64,000 nt of DNA. Origin: Sediminihaliea albiluteola. GTDB lineage: Bacteria; Pseudomonadota; Gammaproteobacteria; Pseudomonadales; Halieaceae. Numbering within the stretch: the first letter of the stretch is position 1; every line of letters starts with the position of its first letter. The notes below the pieces were generated by a model that searched no databases, had not been told where the DNA came from, and was given only the letters and a program-made list of their open reading frames with translations. The position numbers and the translations under genes were made by a program. Where the stretch lies: positions 558,001 to 622,000 of the forward strand of contig NZ_JACFXU010000014.1 of assembly GCF_014077625.1 (NCBI RefSeq), given 5' to 3'. Shown in pieces: positions 26,141 to 34,633 of this stretch.

Positions 26141-27571
26141 CTATTGCCCCCCGCCTACACGGCGAATGACATAGTCCCAGTAATCCATCTCATTATAAAA
26201 AGACTGCAGCGGGATGCGCTCATTGGAACCGTGTGCGCGACTGTCGTCAGGCCGTACCAAGGCGAGACTGCCCGCACCATAAGTCGGGATACCTGCACGG
26301 CGATATTCGCGCCCCTCAGTACCCCCTGAAGACATTGTTGGCTGCAGCGTAATACCGGGGTAATTCACCGCCACCCCCGCCTGCAAGATAGCCAGCACAT
26401 CCTCTCGAATAGGCGAGGCGGGGCTCTCTACCGGCTGGCCGCGCTGCTCAATCGTCACCTGATTACTGTTTACTGCTTTGCTGAGCACTGAGTGCACATG
26501 CTCTACTCCACCAGTATCAGGGAGGATGCGGCAATTGACCGTAGCTTTAGCATCTTGTGGCAAAGCATTTTCGGCATGGCCTGCTGTTAACATAGTAGCG
26601 ACACAGGTGGTCCACAGCATATTGGAGTACTGTGGATAGTCTTTCATAAGCGCAATGGCTTGCTCATCACTGGGGTTTTCTAACAAAGTATGGAGCGCCT
26701 CAGCCACCGCACCGCCCTCGCGCTCGGCTAAGGAGCTCGCCATAGAGCGGGTAATCTCATTAAACTGCACTGGAAACTGCAGCTCCTCGATACGCAACAA
26801 GGCACGAGCCAGATCATAGATCGCATTTTCAGCTCGCGGTGCGGAGCTGTGTCCACCTGAATTATGGGTAGACAGGATAAAAGAGGCATAAACTTTCTCT
26901 GCAGCCTGCATCGAGAAGGCCAGAGGCTTGCCCTCGCGAGTCATACTTCCACCCCCGGCATCGGAGTTCAGCGCGTATTCTGCATTGCGTACATAGGGGT
27001 GCTGAATGATTTTTCGCGTAGTGCGCATACCGCTTTCTTCATCGCCGGAAAAAGCCAGTATCAAATCACGATCCGGCTGATAACCTTCAGCCTTTAGCTT
27101 AGCGAAAGTAGTTACTAGCAAGGCCACCGCAAACTTATTGTCTTGCGTGCCACGCCCGTAGAGATAACCCTCTTTAATATGCGGCTCAAAAGGCTTAGTC
27201 TCCCAGTTTTCCGCTAAGGCATCCACGACATCCATGTGTGCTAAAAATGCTACCGGTCGCTGCTGACTAACACCCTGTGCGGCATAGCGCACAATCAAGC
27301 CACTGACCGCTTCGCCGTCAATATCCAGCGGGACTCGTACAATATCCTCATCGCTAAATCCTGCCGCCTTCAGCTTGCCTACCAAGTGATCGATCATCCC
27401 CGGTATTTGCCCGTAACCTTTGGCACTGCGGTAGGGAATCAAGTCCTTTAATAAGGCCAAGGCCTCATCCTTCGCCTGCTCGCCAACCGCAGATTGGGTC
27501 GTTGGCGATAAGAAAAGTGTCGCTAGAGTAATAGACAATAGCGCAGCAAAATGACGGTAATTGAAGCGCAT
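26141..27571 (-). CDS. Exported M20-family metallopeptidase
   Basis: A 476-residue protein with a signal peptide (1-28). M20 metal and catalytic residues are visible: H112 and catalytic D114 in AHMDVV, bridging D144 in GTQDNK, the general base E178 and ligand E179 in GDEES, and a late histidine in RAHGSNERI. The lid domain starts near residue 220. M20 enzymes of this secreted sort act as carboxypeptidases or aminoacylases on small peptides. The downstream chaC-like gene begins 2 bases after its stop, so they form one transcription unit. Confidence 0.9.
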   Translation of the reverse strand: MRFNYRHFAALLSITLATLFLSPTTQSAVGEQAKDEALALLKDLIPYRSAKGYGQIPGMIDHLVGKLKAAGFSDEDIVRVPLDIDGEAVSGLIVRYAAQGVSQQRPVAFLAHMDVVDALAENWETKPFEPHIKEGYLYGRGTQDNKFAVALLVTTFAKLKAEGYQPDRDLILAFSGDEESGMRTTRKIIQHPYVRNAEYALNSDAGGGSMTREGKPLAFSMQAAEKVYASFILSTHNSGGHSSAPRAENAIYDLARALLRIEELQFPVQFNEITRSMASSLAEREGGAVAEALHTLLENPSDEQAIALMKDYPQYSNMLWTTCVATMLTAGHAENALPQDAKATVNCRILPDTGGVEHVHSVLSKAVNSNQVTIEQRGQPVESPASPIREDVLAILQAGVAVNYPGITLQPTMSSGGTEGREYRRAGIPTYGAGSLALVRPDDSRAHGSNERIPLQSFYNEMDYWDYVIRRVGGGQ

Positions 27572-27676
27572 AAGGGCTCCTTAATAGTGTGGGCTATCTA
27601 CAAGTAAGGGGCTGTGCAGACTAACATCCTAGTGCGCAGTACTCTACACAGGCCCCGATGCCAAACTAAAGAGTAC

Positions 27677-27692
27677 ACATGCGAAAGCATGT
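27677..27692. other. Short perfect hairpin with GAAA loop
   Basis: ACATGC and GCATGT pair around GAAA, a stable GNRA-type tetraloop. It lies between the higA-like gene and the M20 gene, 23 bases downstream of the former. With no T-run it may be a 3' stabiliser or a weak terminator of the nfeD-qmcA-higA transcript. Confidence 0.35.
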
Positions 27693-27714
27693 CACATGGG
27701 ATCCAAGCGAGTAC

Positions 27715-28098
27715 TTAAGAGCTTGCTAAAGTCTGACTCAGCTCTGTGGCCAAGTGTAACAGGGCTGCTGTATCTGCAGACTGGCGGTCTGTTGTGGCCG
27801 GCAACTCCACTGGCTGCACCAAACTCGCCCTAGCAGGCGGCAAATGATCTCGCGCCATGCTTAAATCCCAGCGCAGCTGGGCCAGCAACCAAAACTCCGC
27901 GGGATAGCGACTTTGGGTAAGACGCTCGAATAGCAGCGCCATTTTAGCTGTGATACTGCGCCGGCCTCTGATTAATTCGTTAACCGGCTGCGGCTGCTTA
28001 AAGCCCAACTGACGGGCCAATTGCGACTGGGAGCAGCCACAGGGGATCAAAATGAGTGGCTCGATAAGCTCCCCTGGGTGAATTGGCTTCTTGGACAT
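27715..28098 (-). CDS. higA: HigA-family antitoxin-like regulator, orphan
   Basis: A 127-residue XRE-type protein. It opens with the HigA signature KPIHPGELI-PLI, then a helix-turn-helix (about 22-50, SQSQLARQLGFKQPQPVNELIRG) and the RSITAKMALLFERL and PAEFWLLAQLRWDL helices. In higBA modules the toxin gene precedes the antitoxin; here the upstream gene is qmcA, whose stop overlaps the start as TAATG. No HigB-like frame is visible nearby. It is therefore an orphan, probably a DNA-binding regulator translated with qmcA. A 35-residue tail beyond the HigA core is unlike toxin-linked members. Confidence 0.8.
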   Translation of the reverse strand: MSKKPIHPGELIEPLILIPCGCSQSQLARQLGFKQPQPVNELIRGRRSITAKMALLFERLTQSRYPAEFWLLAQLRWDLSMARDHLPPARASLVQPVELPATTDRQSADTAALLHLATELSQTLASS

Positions 28099-29111
28099 TA
28101 AGGCCGTTCACCAGAAGTTGATTCAGCTCTCTCAGCTGCCAGAGCTTGAGATCCTAAGAGATGCTTATAGCCACCGATAAACGAAGCCAGATCCGTAGCA
28201 CTGTGAGGCATCCACACCACATTTTGGTTTTTGGCCATTTCTTCTAGGGTCTGCATATAGCGTATGCCCACTAGGTAGTCGGCAAAATCTTCCTGCAGCA
28301 CCTCTTTTACCAATTGTAGCTTGCGCTGCTCAGCTTGGGCGAGGCGCTCAATAGCACCAGCTTCACCCTCGGCCTCTAGCATGTAGGCTTGCCGCTCACC
28401 TTCAGCAGTGGCAATACGAGCATCGCGCTCACCTTCTGCTCGCAACACTTCGGCGCGCTTAAAGCCTTCAGCCTCAGTCACTCGAGCGCGGCGCTCGCGT
28501 TCGGCTTTCATCTGCTGCTCCATCGCAGTCAACACATCGGTCGGAGGAATAATGTCCTGCACTTCCACTCGGTTGACCTTAATCCCCCAAGACTGGGCGG
28601 CGGAACCGATAGTATCGACTAGACTCGCGTTGATTTTTTCACGCGACGTTAAGGTGTCATCAAGGTCCATCTCGCCAATGACATTACGCAGCGTAGTCTG
28701 AGTCAATGTCTCTAAGGCTATCGGCAGGTTTTCTATTTCATAAACTGCGTCGCGGGGCACAGTAATTTGGAAGTAGACCACGGCATCCACCTGAATGCCC
28801 ACGTTGTCACGGGTAATCACTGACTGTGAGGGAAAGTCATAAACCTGCTCCCGCAGGTCGAGGTTGGTGATAGTGGTCACCACAAAAAATTTCTGGCCCT
28901 GCTCTTTAACCGTTCTGCGCCAAGGAATTAGCCGCGGCTGATCGACTACGGGAATAATTATATTGAGCCCTGCAGTCAGGGTTTTATGGTATCGCCCGAG
29001 GCGCTCGATCATCATCACCGACTGCTCCGGCACAATGCGAATCCCCTTGACCAAGAGGGTGACGACGAAAAAGGCGATAAAGCCCAGAACTACCATTGCG
29101 GCCATTGTCAT
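28098..29111 (-). CDS. qmcA: SPFH/Band-7 membrane protein QmcA
   Basis: A 337-residue protein with one N-terminal membrane helix (about 5-25), an SPFH domain (about 27-215) and an alanine-glutamate coiled coil (RAEGERDARIATAEGERQA and neighbours, about 215-280) followed by a conserved C-terminal tail. This matches QmcA, a bacterial stomatin that assembles membrane cages or microdomains. It follows the NfeD-type gene by 9 bases; QmcA/stomatin and NfeD partners are conserved pairs. The orphan higA is coupled to its stop codon. Its role is in membrane organisation or quality control, possibly with proteases. Confidence 0.9.
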   Translation of the reverse strand: MTMAAMVVLGFIAFFVVTLLVKGIRIVPEQSVMMIERLGRYHKTLTAGLNIIIPVVDQPRLIPWRRTVKEQGQKFFVVTTITNLDLREQVYDFPSQSVITRDNVGIQVDAVVYFQITVPRDAVYEIENLPIALETLTQTTLRNVIGEMDLDDTLTSREKINASLVDTIGSAAQSWGIKVNRVEVQDIIPPTDVLTAMEQQMKAERERRARVTEAEGFKRAEVLRAEGERDARIATAEGERQAYMLEAEGEAGAIERLAQAEQRKLQLVKEVLQEDFADYLVGIRYMQTLEEMAKNQNVVWMPHSATDLASFIGGYKHLLGSQALAAERAESTSGERP

Positions 29112-29120
29112 AAGCTCTCC

Positions 29121-29564
29121 TTAACGCGCTATGCGTTTGACAACTAAAGTTGATGTTTTCACTGCAACGATCTCGGCGCTATCACCTTCCAACAGATCGT
29201 CTTCACTTTCCAAAGTCCAACGCGAGTCGCGGAAAACCGTATAAAACTTACCGCCAATATCCGGGCCATCGATCACTGTCACCTGCTTGCCCACCATGCC
29301 ATGTACGCCAAAAGGTGATGGTTCACGATGCATAAATGTCCGCAAGGCAAAGGGCCGAATACCCACAAAAAATAGCAATGCGCCAATCACATAGGCCAGT
29401 AAAGCCCAGCCCAGTTCAGCACCAAAGTAATGTCCTAGCGCCGCACAAAGGGCAGCAAAACCTAAGCCCGCTAAGACAAAGCCCGATACAAAAATTTCTG
29501 CAGTGATAAGCAAAACACTGAGAATAATCCACAGGTGCCAGGGGCTGAGCCCAATATCATTCAT
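29121..29564 (-). CDS. NfeD-like membrane protein
   Basis: The 147-residue form begins at the ATG at 29564, preceded by AAGGA at 8 bases; a longer reading frame from 29594 has no such signal. Two or three hydrophobic segments (about 9-30, 33-48 and 52-70) are followed by a soluble OB-fold domain (about 85-147, with the GMVGKQVTVI and GDSAEIVAV strands) typical of short NfeD1b proteins. Such proteins bind SPFH partners. It is translated just before qmcA (9-base gap), and both are on the same strand. Confidence 0.88.
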   Translation of the reverse strand: MNDIGLSPWHLWIILSVLLITAEIFVSGFVLAGLGFAALCAALGHYFGAELGWALLAYVIGALLFFVGIRPFALRTFMHREPSPFGVHGMVGKQVTVIDGPDIGGKFYTVFRDSRWTLESEDDLLEGDSAEIVAVKTSTLVVKRIAR

Positions 29565-29771
29565 GATAGAAGTCCTTACATACCTAGCATGCAAGCATAG
29601 GCCGAATTAACAGAGAATCAACTAAAGAATCGGGCCACAAAGGCGGGCTCTGCTCCTGCCAAGTCAGCCTAGGAAGCCAATTCCTGGCCACGGAAGTAAT
29701 TGCACACTTGTCTACTTATCTAATGAATGATTAACTAGCCCACAAAATAAACCATAACAAGGAGTTCAAAT

Positions 29772-30569
29772 TTGGCACAGCTTCAAGGAAAAGTGGCATT
29801 TATTACGGGCGCTAGTCGCGGAGTGGGTTTGGGCGTAGCCCGAGCCTACGCCAAGGAAGGCGCCACGGTGATTTTGGCAGCACGCAGTGTCGAGGTCGGC
29901 AAACAGGCAGAGCAGCAGATCAACCGCGACTACCCACAAGGTCGCGCAGTGTTTCTAGAAACTGATATCACCAATAAACAACAACTCGAGCAGAACCTAG
30001 AACAGGTCGCAGCGGATATCGGCGACATCGACATCCTGATTAACAACGCCACGGCCGGTGATGGTCAGCCAGCTCACTTGGAGGACACCAGCGAGCAAAA
30101 CATCAATAAGCTGATTCAGGTGAACTACCACGCGCCCCTGTGGGCTATGCAGAAAGTCTTTCCGAGTATGAAAGCGAAGGGCTGGGGCCGGGTGATCAGC
30201 ATGGCTTCACTCAATGGCATTAATGCCCATCGCTTCTCTGTCGGCTACAACAGCTCCAAAGAGGCCCTGCGCGCACTCACTCGCACAGCAGCGGCCGAAT
30301 GGGGCCGTCATAACATCACCTGCAACATCATCTGCCCCGCTGCAGTCACCGAGACCTGGGAAGCCTATACCCAGTGGGACCCAGAGTCTGCACGCAGTAT
30401 TTTGCAACAAATTCCAATGCAAAGAATGGGCGATAGCGAACATGACATCGGCCCCTTAGCGGTCTTTTTAGGCTCTGATGCCGGCGGCTTTATTACCGGC
30501 AACACCATTCACGCAGACGGCGGCGGCCATATCAATGGCGTGCCCTGGTTCACAGAGCTACCGGAGTAA
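29772..30569 (+). CDS. Short-chain dehydrogenase/reductase (SDR)
   Basis: A 265-residue SDR starting at TTG, with AGGAG 8 bases upstream and no ATG near. It has TGASRGVG, NNAT in place of NNAG, a SMASLNG serine strand, YNSSK active-site pair and a FITGNTIHADGGG end. The arginine of AARSVE after strand 2 suggests NADP(H). It is followed after 3 bases by a sulfotransferase and then by an unknown protein with an overlapping start, so the three genes form a tight operon. It probably interconverts an alcohol and a ketone on the sulfotransferase substrate. Confidence 0.88.
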   Translation: MAQLQGKVAFITGASRGVGLGVARAYAKEGATVILAARSVEVGKQAEQQINRDYPQGRAVFLETDITNKQQLEQNLEQVAADIGDIDILINNATAGDGQPAHLEDTSEQNINKLIQVNYHAPLWAMQKVFPSMKAKGWGRVISMASLNGINAHRFSVGYNSSKEALRALTRTAAAEWGRHNITCNIICPAAVTETWEAYTQWDPESARSILQQIPMQRMGDSEHDIGPLAVFLGSDAGGFITGNTIHADGGGHINGVPWFTELPE

Positions 30570-30572
30570 GCT

Positions 30573-31727
30573 ATGAGCGAACAAGAACGTAAGTCAGCCA
30601 TGTCGCAGTTTATCCAACTGCCGGCCCTCCTGCGCTTATTAAAACGGGGCAAAGTCGAGTCTGGCTACCGGCTCTATGCCGCCGGGCGCCTACTCTTCAG
30701 CTTGATTCTAGAGCCCTTCCGGCTCTATGAAAAACTGCGCTGGGGTAAAACAATCGAGGCCACCGAGCTCTCGGCACCACCGGTTTTCTTGCTGGGCATG
30801 GGCCGCAGTGGCACGACACACCTTCACTACCTGTTTTGGCAAGATCCGCAGTTTGGCTTTGTCAGCAACTATCAAGCGAGCATGCACCCTGTCGCCATGA
30901 TTGGCCGGGGCTGGCTCAAACAGCGCATCGCCTCGTCTATGCCCGACACTCGACCGATGGACAATGTAGCAATCACCTTAGATGCTCCCCAAGAAGAAGA
31001 GCTGGCCATGGTGACGCTAACCGAACATGCCGCTTTTCACTTTGCCAGTTTCCCCCGCTCCCTGCCTGAGTGTTACGACCGCTACGTAACAGAATTAGGC
31101 GGCAACGAGCAAGAACTTGCCGAGTGGCAGAAGGCTTATATGGAGGTATTAAAGAAAGCCACCTTGCTAAATGATGGCAAGCGGCTGGTACTGAAAACCC
31201 CCACCCACACAGGCCGAGTCGCTTTATTAAATAAGATGTTCCCCGGCGCCAAATACGTGTTTATCGTGCGCAACCCTTACGCGGTCTATCAGTCGATGCG
31301 CAATATGTATCGCTTGATCCTACCCGGCCAGACCTTCCAAGACTTGGATTGGCAAGCTATTGATAATTGGATACTGCATGCCTACCGCGAACTGTTGAGC
31401 AAATACCTCGAACAACGCTCGATCATTGCCCCAGAAGACTTAGTAGAAATTCGATTTGAAGAACTCGAAAAGAAACCCATGGAGATCATGGAAAATATCT
31501 ACCAGCGACTGGACCTGGGCGACTTTAAGCAAGTAGCCCCTAAGCTGCAGTCTTACCTAGATAGTTTGGCGAGCTATAGCAAAAACACTTTCGACTTCCC
31601 CGACGAATTAATTCGCACTGTTAACGAGCACTGGAGTTTTGCCTTTGATGCCTTCGGCTATGAAAAACTAAGCCCCTCCCAGCCAGAGCAGCCCTCAACA
31701 ATAACAACCAAGCAGGAGACAGCATAA
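30573..31727 (+). CDS. Sulfotransferase family protein (cluster B)
   Basis: A 384-residue enzyme with the PAPS phosphosulfate loop GMGRSGTT (75-82) and the 3'-phosphate motif VFIVRNPYAVYQS. RLVLKTPTHTGR matches the HWLLKAPSHL strand of the other sulfotransferase in the window. The start is 3 bases after the SDR stop and the stop overlaps the next ATG as TAATG, which indicates translational coupling. This family transfers sulfate to hydroxyls of lipids or steroids; the same caveat on substrate applies. It differs from the copy at 4979-6223 by a shorter N-terminus and is only distantly similar, so the two are paralogous families rather than a recent duplication. Confidence 0.85.
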   Translation: MSEQERKSAMSQFIQLPALLRLLKRGKVESGYRLYAAGRLLFSLILEPFRLYEKLRWGKTIEATELSAPPVFLLGMGRSGTTHLHYLFWQDPQFGFVSNYQASMHPVAMIGRGWLKQRIASSMPDTRPMDNVAITLDAPQEEELAMVTLTEHAAFHFASFPRSLPECYDRYVTELGGNEQELAEWQKAYMEVLKKATLLNDGKRLVLKTPTHTGRVALLNKMFPGAKYVFIVRNPYAVYQSMRNMYRLILPGQTFQDLDWQAIDNWILHAYRELLSKYLEQRSIIAPEDLVEIRFEELEKKPMEIMENIYQRLDLGDFKQVAPKLQSYLDSLASYSKNTFDFPDELIRTVNEHWSFAFDAFGYEKLSPSQPEQPSTITTKQETA

Positions 31728-33226
31728 TGACAATCGAAGCTTTCAAAGACACATGGCAGCGCTTGTTGGCGGGAGAGCTAGAAATCGAGCACGGCCACAA
31801 CGAGTTTATCGGTCACGCTGACACTGTTCGGCAGTTATTAGAAGTTGCCCCTGAGCCAGTAAAAGCAGATCTACAAGCACTTTACGAACTGCTCGCTGAA
31901 GCACGTGATGCCCAGGGCATGGCTGTATTGGGAATCTTTCCAAAGCTCTGTGACCCAGAGCTGGCGCTGATTGAAGGTCGCATCTCTGATTTTATTGCTG
32001 AACATTGCGGCATGCGCCTGGACGACGGCAAGTACGTCGCGGGGGAGCTCACTGGTGAACCACTATCAACTGGCTGGCCCGGCGCCGGTAGCCCGCTGAC
32101 TAATAATCGCTTCCCCTACCTCTTAGACACCTCGGCTTCTAACTACTTTAGCAACCGCTTTTGGCACGGTGCTGGAGCCCCTGAAGGCTTCTTTGCTGTG
32201 CCTGAGGGCGGCCGGGTGGTAATACGTGGCCAATACTTACGCTGCCGCTACTTTGGTTTCCACCCCAACGACTTCGACACCAATACACTACCAACACTGG
32301 TCGATAAGGATATCGAACCGGATCCCGGTAGCTGCAACCCTTTCCGCGACAACTGCACAGAGCAGGATGAACAGTACTTTACTGTGACCATCCTATTTGA
32401 AGCGCCGCCGGAAAAGCCCGCAGCAAACACCATGTATGTCGGAGAAAAGCGCAACGGCGGGCCTAATCCGGCCCTGTTCTTGCTGCTGCGCACCACCGAT
32501 TCAGTATTGGGCGCCAACCCACCAAACAGTACCGGTGTCCCCTTGCCCTCGGTCACGATATTTGATGCACAAGGTAGCGAAGTAGAGCATCACGAAAGCT
32601 GCCTGCCCTATGCCAATGATGACTACCCTATTGAAACCACCCAATTTGCATCCTTGCCCATACCGGATTATCGCGCCCAAGTAGCCGCTGGAAAATTTAG
32701 CACCCGATCCAACTGGGGTTTGCCATACGACATTCTAGCCAGCGATGACATCCTCTACTTGAGTACGCCCTACAGTACTCGGCTAGGAGAGTTACTCGTG
32801 GTTAGAGCAAAGCCCTTGAGAACACCTAAGTTTCCTCAGGAGCCAGTCTTTACTGAGACGGCACAAATTCGCGGCTTCACGATCACCAATTACAATTTTT
32901 GGGCGGGCATTTGCAACGACGCAGTGGTGGACAGAGAGCTAGCCCTCGATTCCGAAGGCTACTACACGGTGGTGGTATCAACGGCACAAAATCGTCCGCA
33001 TAATGCCACGGAGCAAGAACATGTTAACTGGATGGATTGGGGGCCCTATTTGGATGGCCAACTGACCTTCCGCATGCTGTTGCGCACCAACCCCTTGCTA
33101 CTGCGGCTCAAGACTTTGGCTATGGGAGAGTCAGAAGACCCTGAACTAGAACCCTTCCTGCCCCAGGTCGCCCATTGCAGTAAGGCGGACTTTGAAGCGC
33201 GGGGATGGCGGGCAGCCTTTGAATAA
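31727..33226 (+). CDS. Uncharacterised 499-residue protein linked to sulfotransferase
   Basis: I do not recognise this protein as a named family. It has no signal peptide or membrane helix. An N-terminal helical part (1-105) precedes a beta-rich body with many aromatic residues; phrases such as VVIRGQYLRCRYFGF, then LVDKDIEPDPGSCNPFR, echo DUF1214 features seen at 7121-8314 (Y-R-I-S-G ... A-R-Y-F), so a distant relationship is possible but unproven. Its ATG overlaps the sulfotransferase stop (TAATG). That coupling implies a shared job, for example binding or modifying the hydroxylated substrate. The C-terminus contains NYNFWAGICND and MDWGPYLDGQ, which may be a metal or ligand region. Confidence 0.55.
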   Translation: MTIEAFKDTWQRLLAGELEIEHGHNEFIGHADTVRQLLEVAPEPVKADLQALYELLAEARDAQGMAVLGIFPKLCDPELALIEGRISDFIAEHCGMRLDDGKYVAGELTGEPLSTGWPGAGSPLTNNRFPYLLDTSASNYFSNRFWHGAGAPEGFFAVPEGGRVVIRGQYLRCRYFGFHPNDFDTNTLPTLVDKDIEPDPGSCNPFRDNCTEQDEQYFTVTILFEAPPEKPAANTMYVGEKRNGGPNPALFLLLRTTDSVLGANPPNSTGVPLPSVTIFDAQGSEVEHHESCLPYANDDYPIETTQFASLPIPDYRAQVAAGKFSTRSNWGLPYDILASDDILYLSTPYSTRLGELLVVRAKPLRTPKFPQEPVFTETAQIRGFTITNYNFWAGICNDAVVDRELALDSEGYYTVVVSTAQNRPHNATEQEHVNWMDWGPYLDGQLTFRMLLRTNPLLLRLKTLAMGESEDPELEPFLPQVAHCSKADFEARGWRAAFE

Positions 33227-33241
33227 CAGCGCCCGCACTCT

Positions 33242-33508
33242 CTATCTAAGCTGACTGTCCTTACTCGCTCGGCGGTTGTAGCCTGCATAAGCCCTATACT
33301 CGCGATCAACCGCCTCCTGACAACTCACACAGAAGCGCACTCCGGGCACAGCCTTTCGGCGCGCTTCGGGAATAGCAGCTTCGCACTCATCGCAGAGCAG
33401 AGCACTCTCACCGCGTGGTAATTGACTGCGCGCGCGATTGATCTCATCTTCCAGACTAGCATCGATCTGCTCTTGCACTGCGCCATCTTTAGTAAAGCCC
33501 CCAGCCAT
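33242..33508 (-). CDS. DksA/TraR-type zinc finger protein (YbiI-like)
   Basis: An 88-residue protein when started at 33508, where AAGGAG sits 6 bases before the ATG; the longer frame has no signal. Length equals that of E. coli YbiI. It has a helical N-terminus and a treble-clef zinc finger, C-D-E-C followed after 17 residues by C-V-S-C. It lacks the long coiled coil of true DksA, so RNA polymerase secondary-channel binding is doubtful. Function is unknown. Convergent with the 499-residue protein gene, 15 bases away. Confidence 0.85.
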   Translation of the reverse strand: MAGGFTKDGAVQEQIDASLEDEINRARSQLPRGESALLCDECEAAIPEARRKAVPGVRFCVSCQEAVDREYRAYAGYNRRASKDSQLR

Positions 33509-33586
33509 ACAAGACTCCTTATTATCTCGGAGACTATGCAGCGAACACAACTCTACGCTGCCAAGCTCGAAGTAAGTGATGTCCTC

Positions 33587-33606
33587 ATTGGGGTTTGCTC
33601 CCCAAT
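33587..33606. other. Perfect 7-bp inverted repeat in divergent promoter region
   Basis: ATTGGGG and CCCCAAT flank a 6-base spacer, midway between the zinc finger gene (minus) and the crotonase gene (plus). It could be an operator or a 5' leader hairpin of the zinc finger transcript. I see no regulator gene that would obviously bind it. Confidence 0.35.
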
Positions 33607-33771
33607 AACAGACTACTCAATGAATAGACCGCAAAACAGCTCACTAGTGTATAGGCGGCCGATTAACTCTCAATGCTAACTGAACTACGGCAGCACATTT
33701 CTACTTTGTTTTTGTTGGTATTATCCTCTGCCAATATTCCTCAACAATAAACACTCTTAAGGGAACATTAT

Positions 33772-34578
33772 ATGGGATATAAAAATATTAATTTTGACAT
33801 CATGCAAGGGATTGCGGTGATCACATTGAATCGTCCCGAACAGCTCAATACTTTCAGCGCTGACATGTTGGCAGAACTTAGCAGCCTCTATCGACACTGC
33901 GACGAAAGCGATGAGGTGCGCGTTGTCATTCTAACAGGAAAGGGCAAAGCTTTTTGTGCTGGCGCGGACTTGAGTGCTGACAGCAAAGCATTTGACGCCA
34001 AAGCACATGATAACTTTTCCTCCTGCCCTAGCAGTATGCAGCCTTGGGAAATTCGCAAACCGGTGATTGCTGCCTGTAACGGCCATGCGATAGGAGTTGG
34101 GCTTACACTGGCACTGCAATGTGACTTACGCATTTTTGCCAAGCAAGGTAAATATGCCTTACAGCAAACTCGCTTAGGCGTTGTCGCCGATAATGCAGTG
34201 GAGTACTTACTGCCGCGCTTAGTGGGCTTTGAGCGAGCCTTTGAACTCCTCGTGCGCGGCAATCGCCTCAATGGTGAGGAGGCTGTCGAGTGGGGCTTAG
34301 CGAGTCGCTCGCTCCCAGCCGATGAGGTTTTAAGCGGCGCGATGGAAATCGCTCAGGACATGGTGACAAATTGCTCACCCACTGTCATGGCTATGCACAA
34401 GCGCTTATTGTGGCGTGGCCTAGATATGTCACTAAAGAACTTCGTTGAGCTTGAAACTCAGGCCCTCCGCCACAGCATGCAGCTCAGCGATGCTGTCGAA
34501 GGCAGTACAGCGTGGATGGATAAGCGCGCCCCCAGATGGAGCTCTGAGATCAATCAGCGCTGGCCTGACTTTCTGTAA
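33772..34578 (+). CDS. Enoyl-CoA hydratase/isomerase family protein, non-canonical active site
   Basis: A 268-residue crotonase-fold protein. The CoA oxyanion-hole loops are clear: AFCAGADL and GHAIGVGLTLAL. In rat enoyl-CoA hydratase the two catalytic glutamates lie in the GGGCEL and PEI-LG segments; here these read GVGLTL (Thr) and QQTRLG (Gln), so both are missing. A glutamate in NAVEYLLPRL lies one helix later. It therefore may not be a hydratase but another crotonase reaction, such as isomerisation, hydrolysis or a retro-aldol. It is monocistronic and faces a good terminator. A GGGAAC ribosome binding motif precedes the ATG. Confidence 0.85.
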   Translation: MGYKNINFDIMQGIAVITLNRPEQLNTFSADMLAELSSLYRHCDESDEVRVVILTGKGKAFCAGADLSADSKAFDAKAHDNFSSCPSSMQPWEIRKPVIAACNGHAIGVGLTLALQCDLRIFAKQGKYALQQTRLGVVADNAVEYLLPRLVGFERAFELLVRGNRLNGEEAVEWGLASRSLPADEVLSGAMEIAQDMVTNCSPTVMAMHKRLLWRGLDMSLKNFVELETQALRHSMQLSDAVEGSTAWMDKRAPRWSSEINQRWPDFL

Positions 34579-34588
34579 TCACCGTGCC

Positions 34589-34633
34589 AAGTGCCAGACT
34601 CTAGCACTGGCACTTTGCTCGCACAGCTTTTTT
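34589..34633 (+). terminator. Intrinsic terminator of crotonase gene
   Basis: AAGTGCCAG (34589-34597) and CTGGCACTT (34607-34615) form a perfect 9-bp stem with a 9-base loop just after the stop. A T6 run is at 34628-34633, 12 bases further. The stem could also serve the convergent LLM gene. Confidence 0.6.

Noticed and set aside
27715-28098. Active higBA toxin-antitoxin system
   Set aside because: No toxin frame beside the HigA-like gene; kept as an orphan regulator.
4979-31727. Recent tandem duplication of the two sulfotransferase modules
   Set aside because: The two sulfotransferases share only the PAPS motifs and differ in length and N-terminus, and gene order is not the same, so they are at most old paralogues.
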